Assembly: GCA_944363505.1 (NCBI GenBank)
Contig: CALVUD010000010.1
Coordinates: 1-56,933 of the forward strand
DNA length: 56,933 nt
From: an uncultured Clostridia bacterium
GTDB taxonomy: Bacteria > Bacillota > Clostridia > Christensenellales > DTU072
Reading direction: 5' to 3'
Both the position numbers and the translations under genes were made by a program. Below, one piece after another: positions 24,746 through 33,893 of the stretch; position 1 is the stretch's first letter, and each line of letters begins with the position of its first letter. The notes under the pieces are model-generated. The model was not told where the DNA came from and searched no databases. It saw nothing but the letters and a program-made list of their open reading frames with translations.

Positions 24746-26827
24746 ATGAACGTGTCGTCGATTTTTGGTTGTATGGCTTTTAATGACGTTGTAATGCGTG
24801 AAAGGCTACCGAAAAGCACATATCGGGAACTCAAACGTGCGATAAGCGAAAATCAACCTCTGCCGCTGGAAGTCGCCAACGTGGTTGCCAACGCAATGAA
24901 AGACTGGGCGATAGAAAAAGGCGCCACCCATTTCACGCACTGGTTCCAGCCGATGACGGGCATAACCGCGGAAAAGCACGACTCTTTCATAACCCCCACT
25001 CCCGAGGGCGGAGTGATAATGGAATTTTCCGGGAAGGAACTTATCAAAGGCGAACCCGACGCTTCCAGTTTTCCGTCCGGCGGACTGCGCTCTACGTTCG
25101 AAGCGCGCGGATATACCAGCTGGGATCCGACCTCCTACGCATTCATAAAGGACGGCACGCTATGTATACCCACGGCGTTTTGTTCCTATACGGGCGAGGC
25201 GCTCGACAAAAAGACCCCCCTGCTCCGCTCCATGCGCGCGGTCAACAGTCAGGCGAAACGTATCCTGAAGCTTTTCGGAAGTTCCGACTCCGTCGAGGTA
25301 ACCACCACCGTGGGCGCGGAACAGGAATACTTTTTGGTGGACAAGGACGATTTCGACAAGCGGGAGGATCTGATATATACGGGAAGGACGCTGTTCGGCG
25401 CAAAGCCTCCTAAGGGACAGGAGCTGGAGGACCACTATTTCGGCACTATAAAACCGAGAGTCGGGGCGTTCATGAAAGAGCTGGACGAAGAACTTTGGAA
25501 ACTGGGCGTGCTTGCCAAGACCAAGCATAACGAAGTCGCCCCCGCACAGCACGAACTCGCGCCCGTATTCACGACCACGAATATAGCCACCGACCACAAT
25601 CAGCTGACCATGGAAGTCATGCGCAAGATCGCAAAACGACATAACCTGGTATGTTTGTTGCACGAAAAACCCTTTGCGGGCATCAACGGTTCGGGCAAGC
25701 ACAACAACTGGTCTATTTCGACTTCGGACGGCGTAAACCTGTTGAACCCGGGAAAATCTCCCGAGGACAACGCGCAGTTTCTGCTGTTCCTGGCGGCGAT
25801 AATAAAAGGTGTGGACGAGTATCAGGACATATTGAGAATCTCGGTCGCAAGCGCGGGTAACGACCACCGTCTGGGCGCGAACGAAGCGCCCCCCGCGATA
25901 GTTTCGATATTCCTCGGCGACGAACTGACGGCGATCCTCGACGCGATAGAAAAAGGCTACAAGTACGACAAACGTAAAAAATCCATAATGCGCATAGGCG
26001 TCGATTTCATGCCGCCTTTCGCAAAGGATACAACCGACCGAAACCGCACGTCGCCCTTTGCGTTTACGGGAAACAAATTCGAATTCCGCATGCCCGGCTC
26101 GACCTTCTCGATCGCGGGTCCGAACACGGTGTTGAATACCATTGTGGCGGAAGAACTCAGCTGTTTTGCCGACGAACTGGAAAGCGCTACGGATTTCAAC
26201 GCCGCGTTGGCGGAGATAATCAGGCGCACTATACGCGAGCATAAAAGAATCATATTCAACGGCAACGGCTACGACGCCGCGTGGATAGCCGAAGCGGAAA
26301 AGCGAGGGCTGTCCAATCTTAAATCCACAGCCGACGCCCTGCCACGTCTGCTGGACGAAAAAAACGTCCGGCTTTTCGAAAAATTCAACGTGTACTCTTT
26401 GGGCGAGCTTAAATCCCGCTATGAGATACTCATCGAAACCTACTCCAAGATCGTCAATATCGAAGCGAACACGATGCTGGACATGGCAAAACGCCAGATA
26501 CTGCCCGCGGTCTGCGATTACACGAAGTCTCTCGCGGAAAGTTTGACCTTGAAAAAAGCGCTCGGCACCGATACCGAGCCGGAAGAAAGCATTTACAAGT
26601 CTCTGACGGAAAAGTCGAAGGGTATTTTCGAAAGCATAAATGCGCTGGAAAAAGTAACCGAGGAAGCTCACGCAGTCAAGGACGAGCAAAAGCGCGCCGA
26701 ATACTACCACGAAAAAGTCATACCCGCAATGGACGCGCTGCGCGGATACGCCGACGCCGCCGAAACGCTTACGGCCGAAAAATACTGGCCTTTCCCCAAT
26801 TACGGCAAACTGCTGTTCTCGGTATAA
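24746..26827 (+). CDS. glnN: Glutamine synthetase type III
   Basis: 693 residues, the size of GSIII rather than the 450 of GSI. It forms glutamine from glutamate, ammonia and ATP. The start [72 protein letters not shown] and [18 protein letters not shown] blocks are all GSIII hallmarks carrying the metal and ATP ligands. AAAGGAG precedes the ATG. It is preceded by a consensus promoter and leader terminator and followed by a strong terminator, so it is monocistronic. Confidence 0.97.
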   Translation: MNVSSIFGCMAFNDVVMRERLPKSTYRELKRAISENQPLPLEVANVVANAMKDWAIEKGATHFTHWFQPMTGITAEKHDSFITPTPEGGVIMEFSGKELIKGEPDASSFPSGGLRSTFEARGYTSWDPTSYAFIKDGTLCIPTAFCSYTGEALDKKTPLLRSMRAVNSQAKRILKLFGSSDSVEVTTTVGAEQEYFLVDKDDFDKREDLIYTGRTLFGAKPPKGQELEDHYFGTIKPRVGAFMKELDEELWKLGVLAKTKHNEVAPAQHELAPVFTTTNIATDHNQLTMEVMRKIAKRHNLVCLLHEKPFAGINGSGKHNNWSISTSDGVNLLNPGKSPEDNAQFLLFLAAIIKGVDEYQDILRISVASAGNDHRLGANEAPPAIVSIFLGDELTAILDAIEKGYKYDKRKKSIMRIGVDFMPPFAKDTTDRNRTSPFAFTGNKFEFRMPGSTFSIAGPNTVLNTIVAEELSCFADELESATDFNAALAEIIRRTIREHKRIIFNGNGYDAAWIAEAEKRGLSNLKSTADALPRLLDEKNVRLFEKFNVYSLGELKSRYEILIETYSKIVNIEANTMLDMAKRQILPAVCDYTKSLAESLTLKKALGTDTEPEESIYKSLTEKSKGIFESINALEKVTEEAHAVKDEQKRAEYYHEKVIPAMDALRGYADAAETLTAEKYWPFPNYGKLLFSV

Positions 26828-26861
26828 CGGTTGCCGGTATCACAGGCTTTACACATATTGA

Positions 26862-26887
26862 AAAAACCTGCCTTCCGGCAGGTTTTT
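26862..26887. terminator. Bidirectional terminator
   Basis: AAAAACCTGCC (26862-26872) pairs with GGCAGGTTTTT (26877-26887) around a TTCC loop, serving glnN and the convergent small gene. Confidence 0.85.
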
Positions 26888-26894
26888 GTTTGTG

Positions 26895-27137
26895 TCATTG
26901 TTTTTTTGGCCAGCTGATATGCGAATACGACGGTTTCGGATTCAGACTGATCTTCATCACCAGACCGCCCTCGTCGTCGGTATCGAAACGCATCGAAGGG
27001 GAAATGGTGATTTTGGGCGGAGGGATCTCCAAAGGTACCGATACCGCTTGCGACTTCGACAGTCTGAAACATTTTCCGCCGCAGCTGATTATCTGTCCGT
27101 CAAGATCGTTGTGCTTGGGTATCTGATATTTTTTCAT
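26895..27137 (-). CDS. Small protein of unknown function
   Basis: 80 residues, not recognised. It is real by context: GGGAGG lies 7 nt before the ATG, a TTGAAA-17-TATACT extended -10 promoter sits upstream, and a terminator follows. It contains SCGGKCFRLSK (residues 18-28) and a proline-rich VPLEIPPPKITISPS middle. It has no signal peptide or membrane segment. The two cysteines are too few for a clear metal site. Confidence 0.6.
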   Translation of the reverse strand: MKKYQIPKHNDLDGQIISCGGKCFRLSKSQAVSVPLEIPPPKITISPSMRFDTDDEGGLVMKISLNPKPSYSHISWPKKQ

Positions 27138-27159
27138 AGTCCGCCTCCCGTCGCTTTAC

Positions 27160-27188
27160 AGTATAACATATCTATGCCGCTTTTTCAA
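27160..27188 (-). promoter_or_regulatory. Promoter of the 80-residue protein gene
   Basis: Minus strand TTGAAA (27183-27188), 17-nt spacer, TATACT (27160-27165) with a TG extended -10. Confidence 0.7.
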
Positions 27189-27201
27189 TACCGAAAGAAT
27201 T

Positions 27202-27630
27202 TTATTCCCCGCATTTTTTGTAAGCATATACGGGAATATGCCGCGCGCCGTGTTTTTTTAACGTCTTCCGGAACAAGCGTATCGGATTCAGGTACCGCCT
27301 GTCAATGTGCTCGGGCGAACTGATGACGGTTATTTCCGCAGCGTTCAGTTTTAACGCGATCGGCACCGAATACAGCGCGTTTTGTCTGGTGGTAAGCGAT
27401 TCCGATTCCGTTATAAGCTTGTCCTCGGGGATAAGCCCATCGAGCATTTTCTTCATGGCTCCCGCTTCGCTGACGCCCGCTTTGGGATTTGCCATGCCTC
27501 CGCTGAGTATCACGAAATCGGGCGAATGCCTTTTGTAAAAGTCTACCGTCAGCCCTATCCTTTCCGTCAATACGCGCGTGGGCGTGGCGTCGTCCGACAA
27601 TCTGTTTCCCAGTACAACCGCTATCTTCAT
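27202..27630 (-). CDS. YdcF/ElyC-like DUF218 domain protein
   Basis: 142 residues. It begins with the DUF218 strand KIAVVLGNRLSDDATPT and continues with FVILSGGMANPKAGVSEAGAMKKML (a gGxxxxxxxsEAxxm block), SLTTRQNAL (the TxxNA block) and VISSPEHIDRR (vts.yH..R). These blocks form the presumed binding site. Family members are implicated in envelope or vancomycin-related functions, but the chemistry is unknown. It lacks membrane helices, so it is a soluble version. Its ATG overlaps the PPC gene stop by 4 nt. Confidence 0.85.
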   Translation of the reverse strand: MKIAVVLGNRLSDDATPTRVLTERIGLTVDFYKRHSPDFVILSGGMANPKAGVSEAGAMKKMLDGLIPEDKLITESESLTTRQNALYSVPIALKLNAAEITVISSPEHIDRRYLNPIRLFRKTLKKHGARHIPVYAYKKCGE

Positions 27631-28049
27631 CTCAGTTTAAACACGTTAAGTCCGGTTACGGGATCGAACTTCCTGCCGATTTCGGCGTCCAGGAGCTGTA
27701 CGAATATTTCGGCGGTGGCGGAAACCGTCGCTTCGTTCAGGTGTCCCGCGTGCGCGATTTCCCCGCGTCCCAATACGACGTGCGCGTGAACGTATTCGCC
27801 GCCATCTTCGGAAACGCTTATGTTCCCCGTCAGCGCCGCGATCTCCATGTCGCCCGTCAACGTGACCGCGTTATATTTTTTGTCATTGACCGCGTAAACG
27901 CCTATTACCGCGCTGTCTGTCGCTCCGATACCGCTGAAAAACGCGCCTTTTATGTTTTCCGCGCGTTGTAACTTTTTCAGCGAGGAAACGATCTCCTCGC
28001 CTCTTTTCAGTCTCAAAACTATCTTGTCGCCGCTTTTGATGTATTCCAT
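27627..28049 (-). CDS. PPC (DUF296) domain protein
   Basis: 140 residues covering one PPC domain, the fold also used by plant AT-hook proteins. The metal-binding pattern VHAHVVLGRGEIAHAGHL (about 87-104, three His) and the start VLRLKRGEEIVSSL are characteristic. Bacterial stand-alone members are trimeric and of unknown function, sometimes proposed to bind DNA. The ribosome binding site is weak, and a very stable hairpin lies just upstream. It is translationally coupled to the YdcF-like gene. Confidence 0.85.
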   Translation of the reverse strand: MEYIKSGDKIVLRLKRGEEIVSSLKKLQRAENIKGAFFSGIGATDSAVIGVYAVNDKKYNAVTLTGDMEIAALTGNISVSEDGGEYVHAHVVLGRGEIAHAGHLNEATVSATAEIFVQLLDAEIGRKFDPVTGLNVFKLR

Positions 28050-28059
28050 GATATGAATC

Positions 28060-28081
28060 CGGGGGCGTCGAAACGCCCCCG
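28060..28081. repeat. Stable hairpin in the lipoprotein-PPC gap
   Basis: CGGGGGCGT (28060-28068) pairs with ACGCCCCCG (28073-28081) around a 4-nt loop. There is no T tract on either side, so it may be an mRNA processing or stability element that lowers expression of the PPC and YdcF-like genes relative to the upstream pair. Confidence 0.55.
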
Positions 28082-28095
28082 TCCGTTTAATGCCG

Positions 28096-29640
28096 TCAGG
28101 CGATGCGAATGATCTCGTTGCCCGATTTGACTATCGCGTAGCCGTCGGAAACCGCGTACAACACATCCACGGAGGACGCAAGGTTGGTCCTGAGCGCCGT
28201 GCCGTTGGCGGAATAGATCGAATACGTCGCGGTCTCGCCGGTAGTATCCGTAACGATATAGAAGCCGGCAAACAGATTGGAGGTGTTGATGCTGATGCCC
28301 GTGGTCTCCAACAGAACGGGTTCGCCGCCTACCGTGCAGCCGCATATGCCGTCCGCTCCGCTTATCAGCATATAGTCTCCGCAAATACTGAGGATAGAAA
28401 TGTCGGGGGAATAGGTCTTGAGGTGCTCCAGCGCGCCGTCGTTCATCTTATAAACCGAGTTGTATCCGTTGATATAGTATTTCCCGACAACTTCGCCGGT
28501 CAACGGGGTAACGGTTTTGCCGTTGTCGCTGTAGTAATACTGAGTTCCGTCGGCCTTTACCAAAACGTAGCCGCCGCCTTCGACAGCCTGATGTCCGCTA
28601 TATCCGTTCAGCACGTCGTCGAACTTAACCTTGACTTTCAGATTCTTATTGACCGAATACCAGCTTTCCTTGGTCGAAAGAGATTTCTTGGAGATCTCGC
28701 AGGCAAGCATTATGTCGGTTATCGATTCGTCGTAAACAATGTTTTCTGCTTCGAGCTCGGACGCTCCGACAATGTTCAAGATCTTGTATTTGAAATTGTT
28801 CTTCTCGCTCCACTTGCCATTTTTGACGTTATATATGTACGTCTTCAGTTCGGCTTTCGAATTGTAAACGAAATAGTCGTATCTGGTGGCGTCGTCGGGA
28901 CGGACGTTTTCGTACTGGACGACGATCTTGTCGGAACTCAGATAGAATACTTCGGTATCGTTGGTCGCGGCGGTCTCGAACTCGGTCACGTCGACGCTCC
29001 CTATAAAAGAGCCGTCCGAGCCGAATATTTTGACGCTATCGCTCTGAGCGGGTTGAGAGAAATAATAGTTGTCGCTTTTGTAGTCGTAAGACAGGAAATC
29101 CTGATCCAGTCCGCGTCCGACAGGCACGCTCGTTACCAGTTTCCCGCCGTCCAACAGATATGCGGTTTCGTTGACGACGATATATCCGCTGCCGCTTTCG
29201 CTGAAGGTGTTGGCTGCGTCCTTTACCATAAGAGCGCCTTCGGCGTCATAGAAAGAAAACTTTTGGATGACGTCTTCGTTGAACACGTTGGTCTCGGTAA
29301 CGATGACCACACCCGAATTCTGCTCGCATTCATAGCTCAGTCTTTCGGTGAACGGTATGATCTCGGTACCCGTTTTCGCGTTATAGAGCGAGAACCACTG
29401 GCCCGATGCGTCGGTCTTAGTGAACCACATCAGCTCGGTCTCCGATACATGTTCGCCGGAAATGTTTTCGCCGCTGATCTGAGTATAAACCGTAGAAGCG
29501 GAAAGCGGTCCGTCGTTTTTCGCCGCTTCACCCGCAAACAGCTTCGAGGGACGGTTGTTGCAACCCGCTAAAGCTATCGCCGTGATTGCAACGACGGCTA
29601 CGACGCAGACCGCCAGGATAATTTTTCTTTTCTGTTTCAT
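28096..29640 (-). CDS. Secreted lipoprotein of unknown function
   Basis: 514 residues. The N terminus has a basic start, a hydrophobic run and the lipobox LAGC with Cys27, so it should be lipid-anchored on the outer face of the membrane. The mature part shows repeated beta-strand patterns with YxxxNSKxE/AxGxxL-type turns (for example SFYDAEGAL, IFGSDGSF, VYNSKAEL, IYSANGTA), suggesting a beta-propeller-like repeat. No enzyme motif is seen. AAAGGAGAG precedes the ATG. It lies 20 nt behind the AGE epimerase gene and is presumably co-expressed with it. Confidence 0.8.
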   Translation of the reverse strand: MKQKRKIILAVCVVAVVAITAIALAGCNNRPSKLFAGEAAKNDGPLSASTVYTQISGENISGEHVSETELMWFTKTDASGQWFSLYNAKTGTEIIPFTERLSYECEQNSGVVIVTETNVFNEDVIQKFSFYDAEGALMVKDAANTFSESGSGYIVVNETAYLLDGGKLVTSVPVGRGLDQDFLSYDYKSDNYYFSQPAQSDSVKIFGSDGSFIGSVDVTEFETAATNDTEVFYLSSDKIVVQYENVRPDDATRYDYFVYNSKAELKTYIYNVKNGKWSEKNNFKYKILNIVGASELEAENIVYDESITDIMLACEISKKSLSTKESWYSVNKNLKVKVKFDDVLNGYSGHQAVEGGGYVLVKADGTQYYYSDNGKTVTPLTGEVVGKYYINGYNSVYKMNDGALEHLKTYSPDISILSICGDYMLISGADGICGCTVGGEPVLLETTGISINTSNLFAGFYIVTDTTGETATYSIYSANGTALRTNLASSVDVLYAVSDGYAIVKSGNEIIRIA

Positions 29641-29660
29641 CTCAATCTCTCCTTTTATGT

Positions 29661-30863
29661 TTATTTTTTCATACTTTCCAATTCTTTCAACGTAAGAATG
29701 CCTTCCGTCAGCATCCTCAGAACGTGGAAAGGACCTTTATAGGTATGTCCCTTGCAAGGCGGTCTGGTGGGATGTCCGTCGCGCCTCAGATATCCGTACC
29801 ATTCGCCGTATTTGAAGTCCGAGAACTTTGTGAACGCATAGTCCGTAACCCTTTCGAACCAGTCGAAATAACGGATATTGTCGGTATGTTTATATAATCT
29901 CAACGAGGCGATAACCGCTTCGTTATGCGGCCACCACAGCTTCATGTCGTGTTCGTAAGCCTCGACGGGTTTGCCTTCGAGATCTTTAAAATAAAGTATG
30001 CCGCCGTAGTCGTCGTCCCAGCCGAAGTCGATCGCGTTATTGAAAATCTTTTCGGCGAACTCGAACAGTTTCTCGTCGTCGGTGCGTACTGCTTCGTCCA
30101 TCAAAAACCAGCTGAGCTCTATCGAATGACCGGGATTTATGACCCTCGCGGAAGCGGCTTCGCCGTAATATTCGCCCTTCAGTCCAACCGATTCCAGCAT
30201 GAACGCGGTGTCTTTATAACGGAATCCGTAGATGTCCTTTACGAGTTTTTTGGCTTCTGCAGAATATCTTCTGATGTTGTCCGGTATGGCTTTCATCAGG
30301 ACCGAGGTAACGTTCAGCAGTATCATCGGAACGGCGAGCGCTTTTGTGTCGCGCGTGCCCGGTACCGTCTTGGGCGTTATCTTGTATGGATCCGTCGACG
30401 GGTCGCGGTACATTTTCATGACGAAATCGTAATACTTTTCGGCGCGCTCTCTGTACGCCGCGTCGCCGGTCGCTTTATAGTATTCGGCACACGCAATGAT
30501 ATAGAAGCACTCCGAGAACATATACCTTCTTTTTCTGAGCGGTCTGCCGTCGCGCGTAACCTGGAAAAACATTCTGCCGTCCGTATCGATACAGTGCGCC
30601 GTGGCAAAATCGATGGCGCTTTTAGCCATTTTCAGCCATTCGCCGTTGTCGTGCTCGGGAAACGCGTTGTGCAAACGCGAGAACATATATCCGCACCTGC
30701 CCTGCATCCAGACGCTTTTATCGGTGGAATAGACGTTCCCCTCCCTGTCCAGACAGCTTATCAACCCGCCGTACTCGGCGTCGGCTCCGTGATTGAGCCA
30801 GAACGGTACGCACGACTCGAACAACTCTTTTTCAAACAAATCTATGTATTCGGAAATTTTCAT
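29661..30863 (-). CDS. AGE family epimerase/isomerase (N-acylglucosamine 2-epimerase type)
   Basis: 400 residues from ATG 30863, with GGAGG upstream. The (alpha/alpha)6-barrel family interconverts N-acetylglucosamine and N-acetylmannosamine, or other sugars such as mannose and cellobiose units. Visible blocks include GGLISCLDREGNVYSTDKS (about 32-50), KSVWMQGRCGYMFSRL, NPGHSIELSWFLMDE (His in the active site, about 242-256) and KLWWPHNEAVIASL (about 312-325). With the N-acetylneuraminate lyase at 48503 a role in ManNAc/sialic acid use is plausible, but the operons are separate. Confidence 0.88.
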   Translation of the reverse strand: MKISEYIDLFEKELFESCVPFWLNHGADAEYGGLISCLDREGNVYSTDKSVWMQGRCGYMFSRLHNAFPEHDNGEWLKMAKSAIDFATAHCIDTDGRMFFQVTRDGRPLRKRRYMFSECFYIIACAEYYKATGDAAYRERAEKYYDFVMKMYRDPSTDPYKITPKTVPGTRDTKALAVPMILLNVTSVLMKAIPDNIRRYSAEAKKLVKDIYGFRYKDTAFMLESVGLKGEYYGEAASARVINPGHSIELSWFLMDEAVRTDDEKLFEFAEKIFNNAIDFGWDDDYGGILYFKDLEGKPVEAYEHDMKLWWPHNEAVIASLRLYKHTDNIRYFDWFERVTDYAFTKFSDFKYGEWYGYLRRDGHPTRPPCKGHTYKGPFHVLRMLTEGILTLKELESMKK

Positions 30864-30877
30864 GCTCTGCCTCCGCA

Positions 30878-30902
30878 ATATTATTGATATATATTATTGA
30901 TA
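30878..30902. repeat. 12-bp tandem direct repeat at the AGE operon start
   Basis: ATATTATTGATA occurs at 30878-30889 and 30891-30902, a 13-bp period. It covers the predicted transcription start of the AGE operon, a good place for a dimeric or tandem-binding repressor. Confidence 0.7.
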
Positions 30903-30905
30903 CAT

Positions 30906-30934
30906 ATTATAACACCATATTTTTTTCTTAGCAA
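30906..30934 (-). promoter_or_regulatory. Promoter of the AGE epimerase operon
   Basis: Minus strand TTGCTA (30929-30934), 17-nt spacer, TATAAT (30906-30911) with a TG extended -10. Confidence 0.75.
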
Positions 30935-30961
30935 TATGTAGTTATTCTTAAATTACATATA

Positions 30962-30978
30962 TGAGTTTATAAAACTCA
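30962..30978. repeat. Inverted repeat in the divergent AGE/asparaginase promoter region
   Basis: TGAGTTT-ATA-AAACTCA, a 17-bp palindrome, followed by a shorter one (ATGATA-C-TATCAT, 30992-31004). Both lie upstream of the asparaginase start. They are operator-like; the regulator is unknown. Confidence 0.5.
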
Positions 30979-31023
30979 CTATATGTGGTAAAATGATACT
31001 ATCATTAATCAGGGGAAACGGAC

Positions 31024-32049
31024 ATGCGCCTTAATATTGCAGTTATATTCACCGGAGGGACCATCGGCTCCGTATGCGAATCGGGAGTGATCGATATCTC
31101 GGACTCCGCGCCGTCGATGCTGATAAACGATTTTCTTAAAACGCGATCGGACGCATCGTTCTCTTCGTTCCGCCCCGCGGACACGCTGAGCGAGAACATG
31201 ACCGCCGAAACGCTCGAAGCCGTTCAGTGCTCCGTAAGAAATACCGTTTCCGACGGCGGCTTCGACGGAATAATAATCACGCACGGCACCGACACCCTCA
31301 CTTTTACGGCAAATCTGTTTTCTCAGCTGTTCGCCGACGCGCCACTACCCGTGGTGTTCGTTTCCGCAGACAAGCCTCTACCCGACGGCGGCAACGGCGC
31401 GGATAACTTTGCCGCAGCCGTTGACTTTATCCGCGAAAAAATACGCGGCGTATTCGTAGCGTATAAAAACCGCGGCGAGGCTCCCAAAATACACCTCGCT
31501 TCGCGTCTGGTCGATTCGGCACAGCTTACGGGATACGTTCTGAGTCTCGCGGGAAAAGAATTCGGCTCCGTTCTCAACGGCAAATTCATATGGAACGACG
31601 ACCCCGTGAATCCCGCTCCCTCGGAGCTTGCTTCCAATCCGTTCTCCGTGCCGGCGGGAGAGAGGATCTCCACGGAAGTTGTTTCTCTCGTCGGACGTTC
31701 TTTGACGGATTTCAGGTATCTGAATTTCGATAAAGCGAAGCCCAAAGCGTTGGTTTATAAATTATATCACAGCGGTACGGCATGCACGGCGGCGGGCAGA
31801 TACAACGCTGCGGAGTTTTTAAAAAAACTTAGTGAATCGGGTATCGAAACCGTCGTCGCGCCGATAAACGGCTCCGACGCGGAATATGCGGGCGCAAGCC
31901 TTATCTACGACGCCGCATGTTATGTCGCCAAGGATATTTCTTTCGAAATATGTCTGGTAAAAGTAATGCTCGCAGTAGGCTCCGGAAAAAACGTCTGCGA
32001 GATGTTAAAAGAAAACCGCGCATTCGAAAAACTGATCGCTTACAGGTAA
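31024..32049 (+). CDS. ansA: L-asparaginase (type I-like)
   Basis: 341 residues. It hydrolyses asparagine to aspartate and ammonia. The first catalytic threonine lies in FTGGTIGSV (9-17), and the second lies with Lys/Asp in IITHGTDTLTF (about 85-95). No signal peptide, so it is cytoplasmic. GGGG lies 9 nt upstream of the ATG. It has a separate transcription unit, divergent from the AGE operon and ending in a terminator. Its product aspartate could feed the AspRS/GatCAB route. Confidence 0.9.
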   Translation: MRLNIAVIFTGGTIGSVCESGVIDISDSAPSMLINDFLKTRSDASFSSFRPADTLSENMTAETLEAVQCSVRNTVSDGGFDGIIITHGTDTLTFTANLFSQLFADAPLPVVFVSADKPLPDGGNGADNFAAAVDFIREKIRGVFVAYKNRGEAPKIHLASRLVDSAQLTGYVLSLAGKEFGSVLNGKFIWNDDPVNPAPSELASNPFSVPAGERISTEVVSLVGRSLTDFRYLNFDKAKPKALVYKLYHSGTACTAAGRYNAAEFLKKLSESGIETVVAPINGSDAEYAGASLIYDAACYVAKDISFEICLVKVMLAVGSGKNVCEMLKENRAFEKLIAYR

Positions 32050-32070
32050 ATTTAATAACGTGTAAAATTA

Positions 32071-32095
32071 AACCGCCGCGTAATGCGGCGGTTTT
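32071..32095. terminator. Bidirectional terminator
   Basis: AACCGCCGC (32071-32079) pairs with GCGGCGGTT (32085-32093), flanked by A and T runs, between the convergent asparaginase and trpB2 genes. Confidence 0.8.
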
Positions 32096-32120
32096 ACGTT
32101 TAGCGGATTGAAAAATGTTT

Positions 32121-33503
32121 TTACTCCGCGGGCTGGAACGGCTTCAGCGTTTCCAGACTCTTTTCGATTTCTTCGTCGGTGGGGATATAATCGCTCATTT
32201 CGCCGTCGTTGAACTTTTTGTATGCGCTGAGGTCGAAATAACCCGTACCCGTCAGCCCGAACAGAATGACCTTCTTTTCGCCGGTTTCCCTGCATTTCAG
32301 CGCTTCGTCCACGGCGACGCGGATGGCGTGCGAGGATTCGGGCGCGGGCAGAATGCCTTCGGTTTTGGCGAACTTTTCGGCGGCTTCGAAAACGGCGGTC
32401 TGTTCGACGCTGACTGCCTCCATGTATTTATCGTCGTAAAGTTTTGACAGTATCGCGCTCATTCCGTGATACCTCAGTCCTCCCGCATGGTTCGGCGAAG
32501 GCATGAACTCGGAGCCTAAAGTATACATCTTCATCAGCGGAGTGATATGTCCGGTATCGCCGAAATCGTACATGTATTTGCCTCTCGTCAGCGACGGACA
32601 GGAAGCGGGCTCGACGGCTATGAATCTGTATTCGGCTTCGCCGCGCAGCTTCTCGCCCATGAACGGCGCGATCAACCCGCCGAGGTTGGAACCGCCGCCC
32701 GCGCAACCTATGATGATGTCGGGTTTGACTCCGTATTTGTCAAGTGCGGTTTTGGCTTCCATACCTATCACCGACTGATGCAGCACGACGTGGTCGAGTA
32801 CGGAACCCAGACCGTAACGGCAATTCGGGGTATTGACCGCGACTTCCACCGCCTCGGAGATAGCGCAGCCCAGCGAGCCGCCGGTATCGGGATGCGTCGC
32901 GAGGATCTTTCTGCCCGTTTCCGTCGTATCGGACGGCGACGGGATGACCTTCGCGCCGTAGGTACGCATGACCTCTTTGCGGTGAGGTTTCTGTTCGGAG
33001 GAAACCTTTACCATGAATACGGTAAGATCCAATCCGTAGAACGCGCACGCCATCGCAAGCGCCGTTCCCCATTGTCCCGCTCCCGTTTCGGTCGTAAGCG
33101 AGGTCAGTCCCTCCTGTTTAGCGTAATAAGCCTGTGCCGCTGCGGAATTGAGCTTGTGCGAACCCGAAGTGTTGTTACCCTCGAATTTATAATAAATTTC
33201 GGCGGGAGTGTCCAGCGCTTTTTCCAGGCAATACGCCCTGACTATCGGAGACGGACGGTACATCTTATAAAAAGCTACGATCTCGTCGGGTATATCGATA
33301 TATCTGTCGGTCTGATTGAGTTCCTGTTCGACTACCGCAGAGCAGAAAACGTGTTCCAGATCCTCTTTCGTCACGGGTTTCAACGTGGCGGGATTCAGCA
33401 TCGGAGGATGTTTTTCCTTCATGTCGGCGCGCAAGTTATACCACTTGCGGGGCATCTCGTCTTCGGACAGATAGATCTTGTAGGGTATAGGTTGCTTTGC
33501 CAT
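32121..33503 (-). CDS. trpB: Tryptophan synthase beta-like enzyme, TrpB2 type
   Basis: 460 residues from ATG 33503, preceded by AAGGAGG. TrpB condenses indole with serine using pyridoxal phosphate. The PLP lysine is in GSHKLNSA (about 117-124), and the phosphate-binding loop is CAGGGSNLGG (about 247-256). The long N-terminal part and the ETGAGQWGTALA and PHRKEVMRTYGA blocks are those of the TrpB2 (COG1350) group, which usually works without TrpA and is thought to salvage indole. No other trp gene is adjacent. Expression is controlled by the tryptophan T-box directly upstream. Confidence 0.92.
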   Translation of the reverse strand: MAKQPIPYKIYLSEDEMPRKWYNLRADMKEKHPPMLNPATLKPVTKEDLEHVFCSAVVEQELNQTDRYIDIPDEIVAFYKMYRPSPIVRAYCLEKALDTPAEIYYKFEGNNTSGSHKLNSAAAQAYYAKQEGLTSLTTETGAGQWGTALAMACAFYGLDLTVFMVKVSSEQKPHRKEVMRTYGAKVIPSPSDTTETGRKILATHPDTGGSLGCAISEAVEVAVNTPNCRYGLGSVLDHVVLHQSVIGMEAKTALDKYGVKPDIIIGCAGGGSNLGGLIAPFMGEKLRGEAEYRFIAVEPASCPSLTRGKYMYDFGDTGHITPLMKMYTLGSEFMPSPNHAGGLRYHGMSAILSKLYDDKYMEAVSVEQTAVFEAAEKFAKTEGILPAPESSHAIRVAVDEALKCRETGEKKVILFGLTGTGYFDLSAYKKFNDGEMSDYIPTDEEIEKSLETLKPFQPAE

Positions 33504-33540
33504 AGTGTTACCTCCTTTCGGTATTTTTTGTTTTTTTATG

Positions 33541-33809
33541 CAAAAAGTCCCGACGCGATACAGCGTCGGGACGATTTTCATCGTGTTGCCACCCAACTTC
33601 GTTCGGAAAGCCGAACCTTCATTCTCGGATACCGTCATATCCTGACTCTGTTACGGGAGTTCCCGTTCCGGACTAATGACTTTTCAGCGTTCGCCCGAAC
33701 CCTCCGCAGTCCATTCACTCGCTCTTGGCTTCTCCGTCACACCGACCCGGATATCTCTCTAGCCCCTGTCGGCGAGCTACTACTCTGCTTCAACGGTTTA
33801 CGATTGTAT
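33541..33809 (-). promoter_or_regulatory. T-box riboswitch, tryptophan-specific
   Basis: On the minus strand the leader begins near 33809. It carries an AGAGTA bulge at the base of stem I (about 33780-33787), a specifier region GAATGGAC holding UGG (Trp), and the T-box sequence GAAGTTGGGTGGCAACACG (33582-33600). The terminator that follows is GTCCCGACGC/GCGTCGGGAC (33547-33556 and 33563-33572) with TTTTT. Uncharged tRNA-Trp would stabilise the antiterminator and allow trpB2 expression. Confidence 0.92.
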
Positions 33810-33815
33810 GAAAGC

Positions 33816-33845
33816 ATATTACCACTCCGCGGAAAAATTTGTCAA
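33816..33845 (-). promoter_or_regulatory. Promoter of the T-box-trpB2 unit
   Basis: Minus strand TTGACA (33840-33845), 18-nt spacer, TAATAT (33816-33821) with TG extended -10. Confidence 0.8.
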
Positions 33846-33893
33846 CGATTTTTTTGATTTTTCCGAGAGTTTTTATTCGTCGGAATCGCCTTT

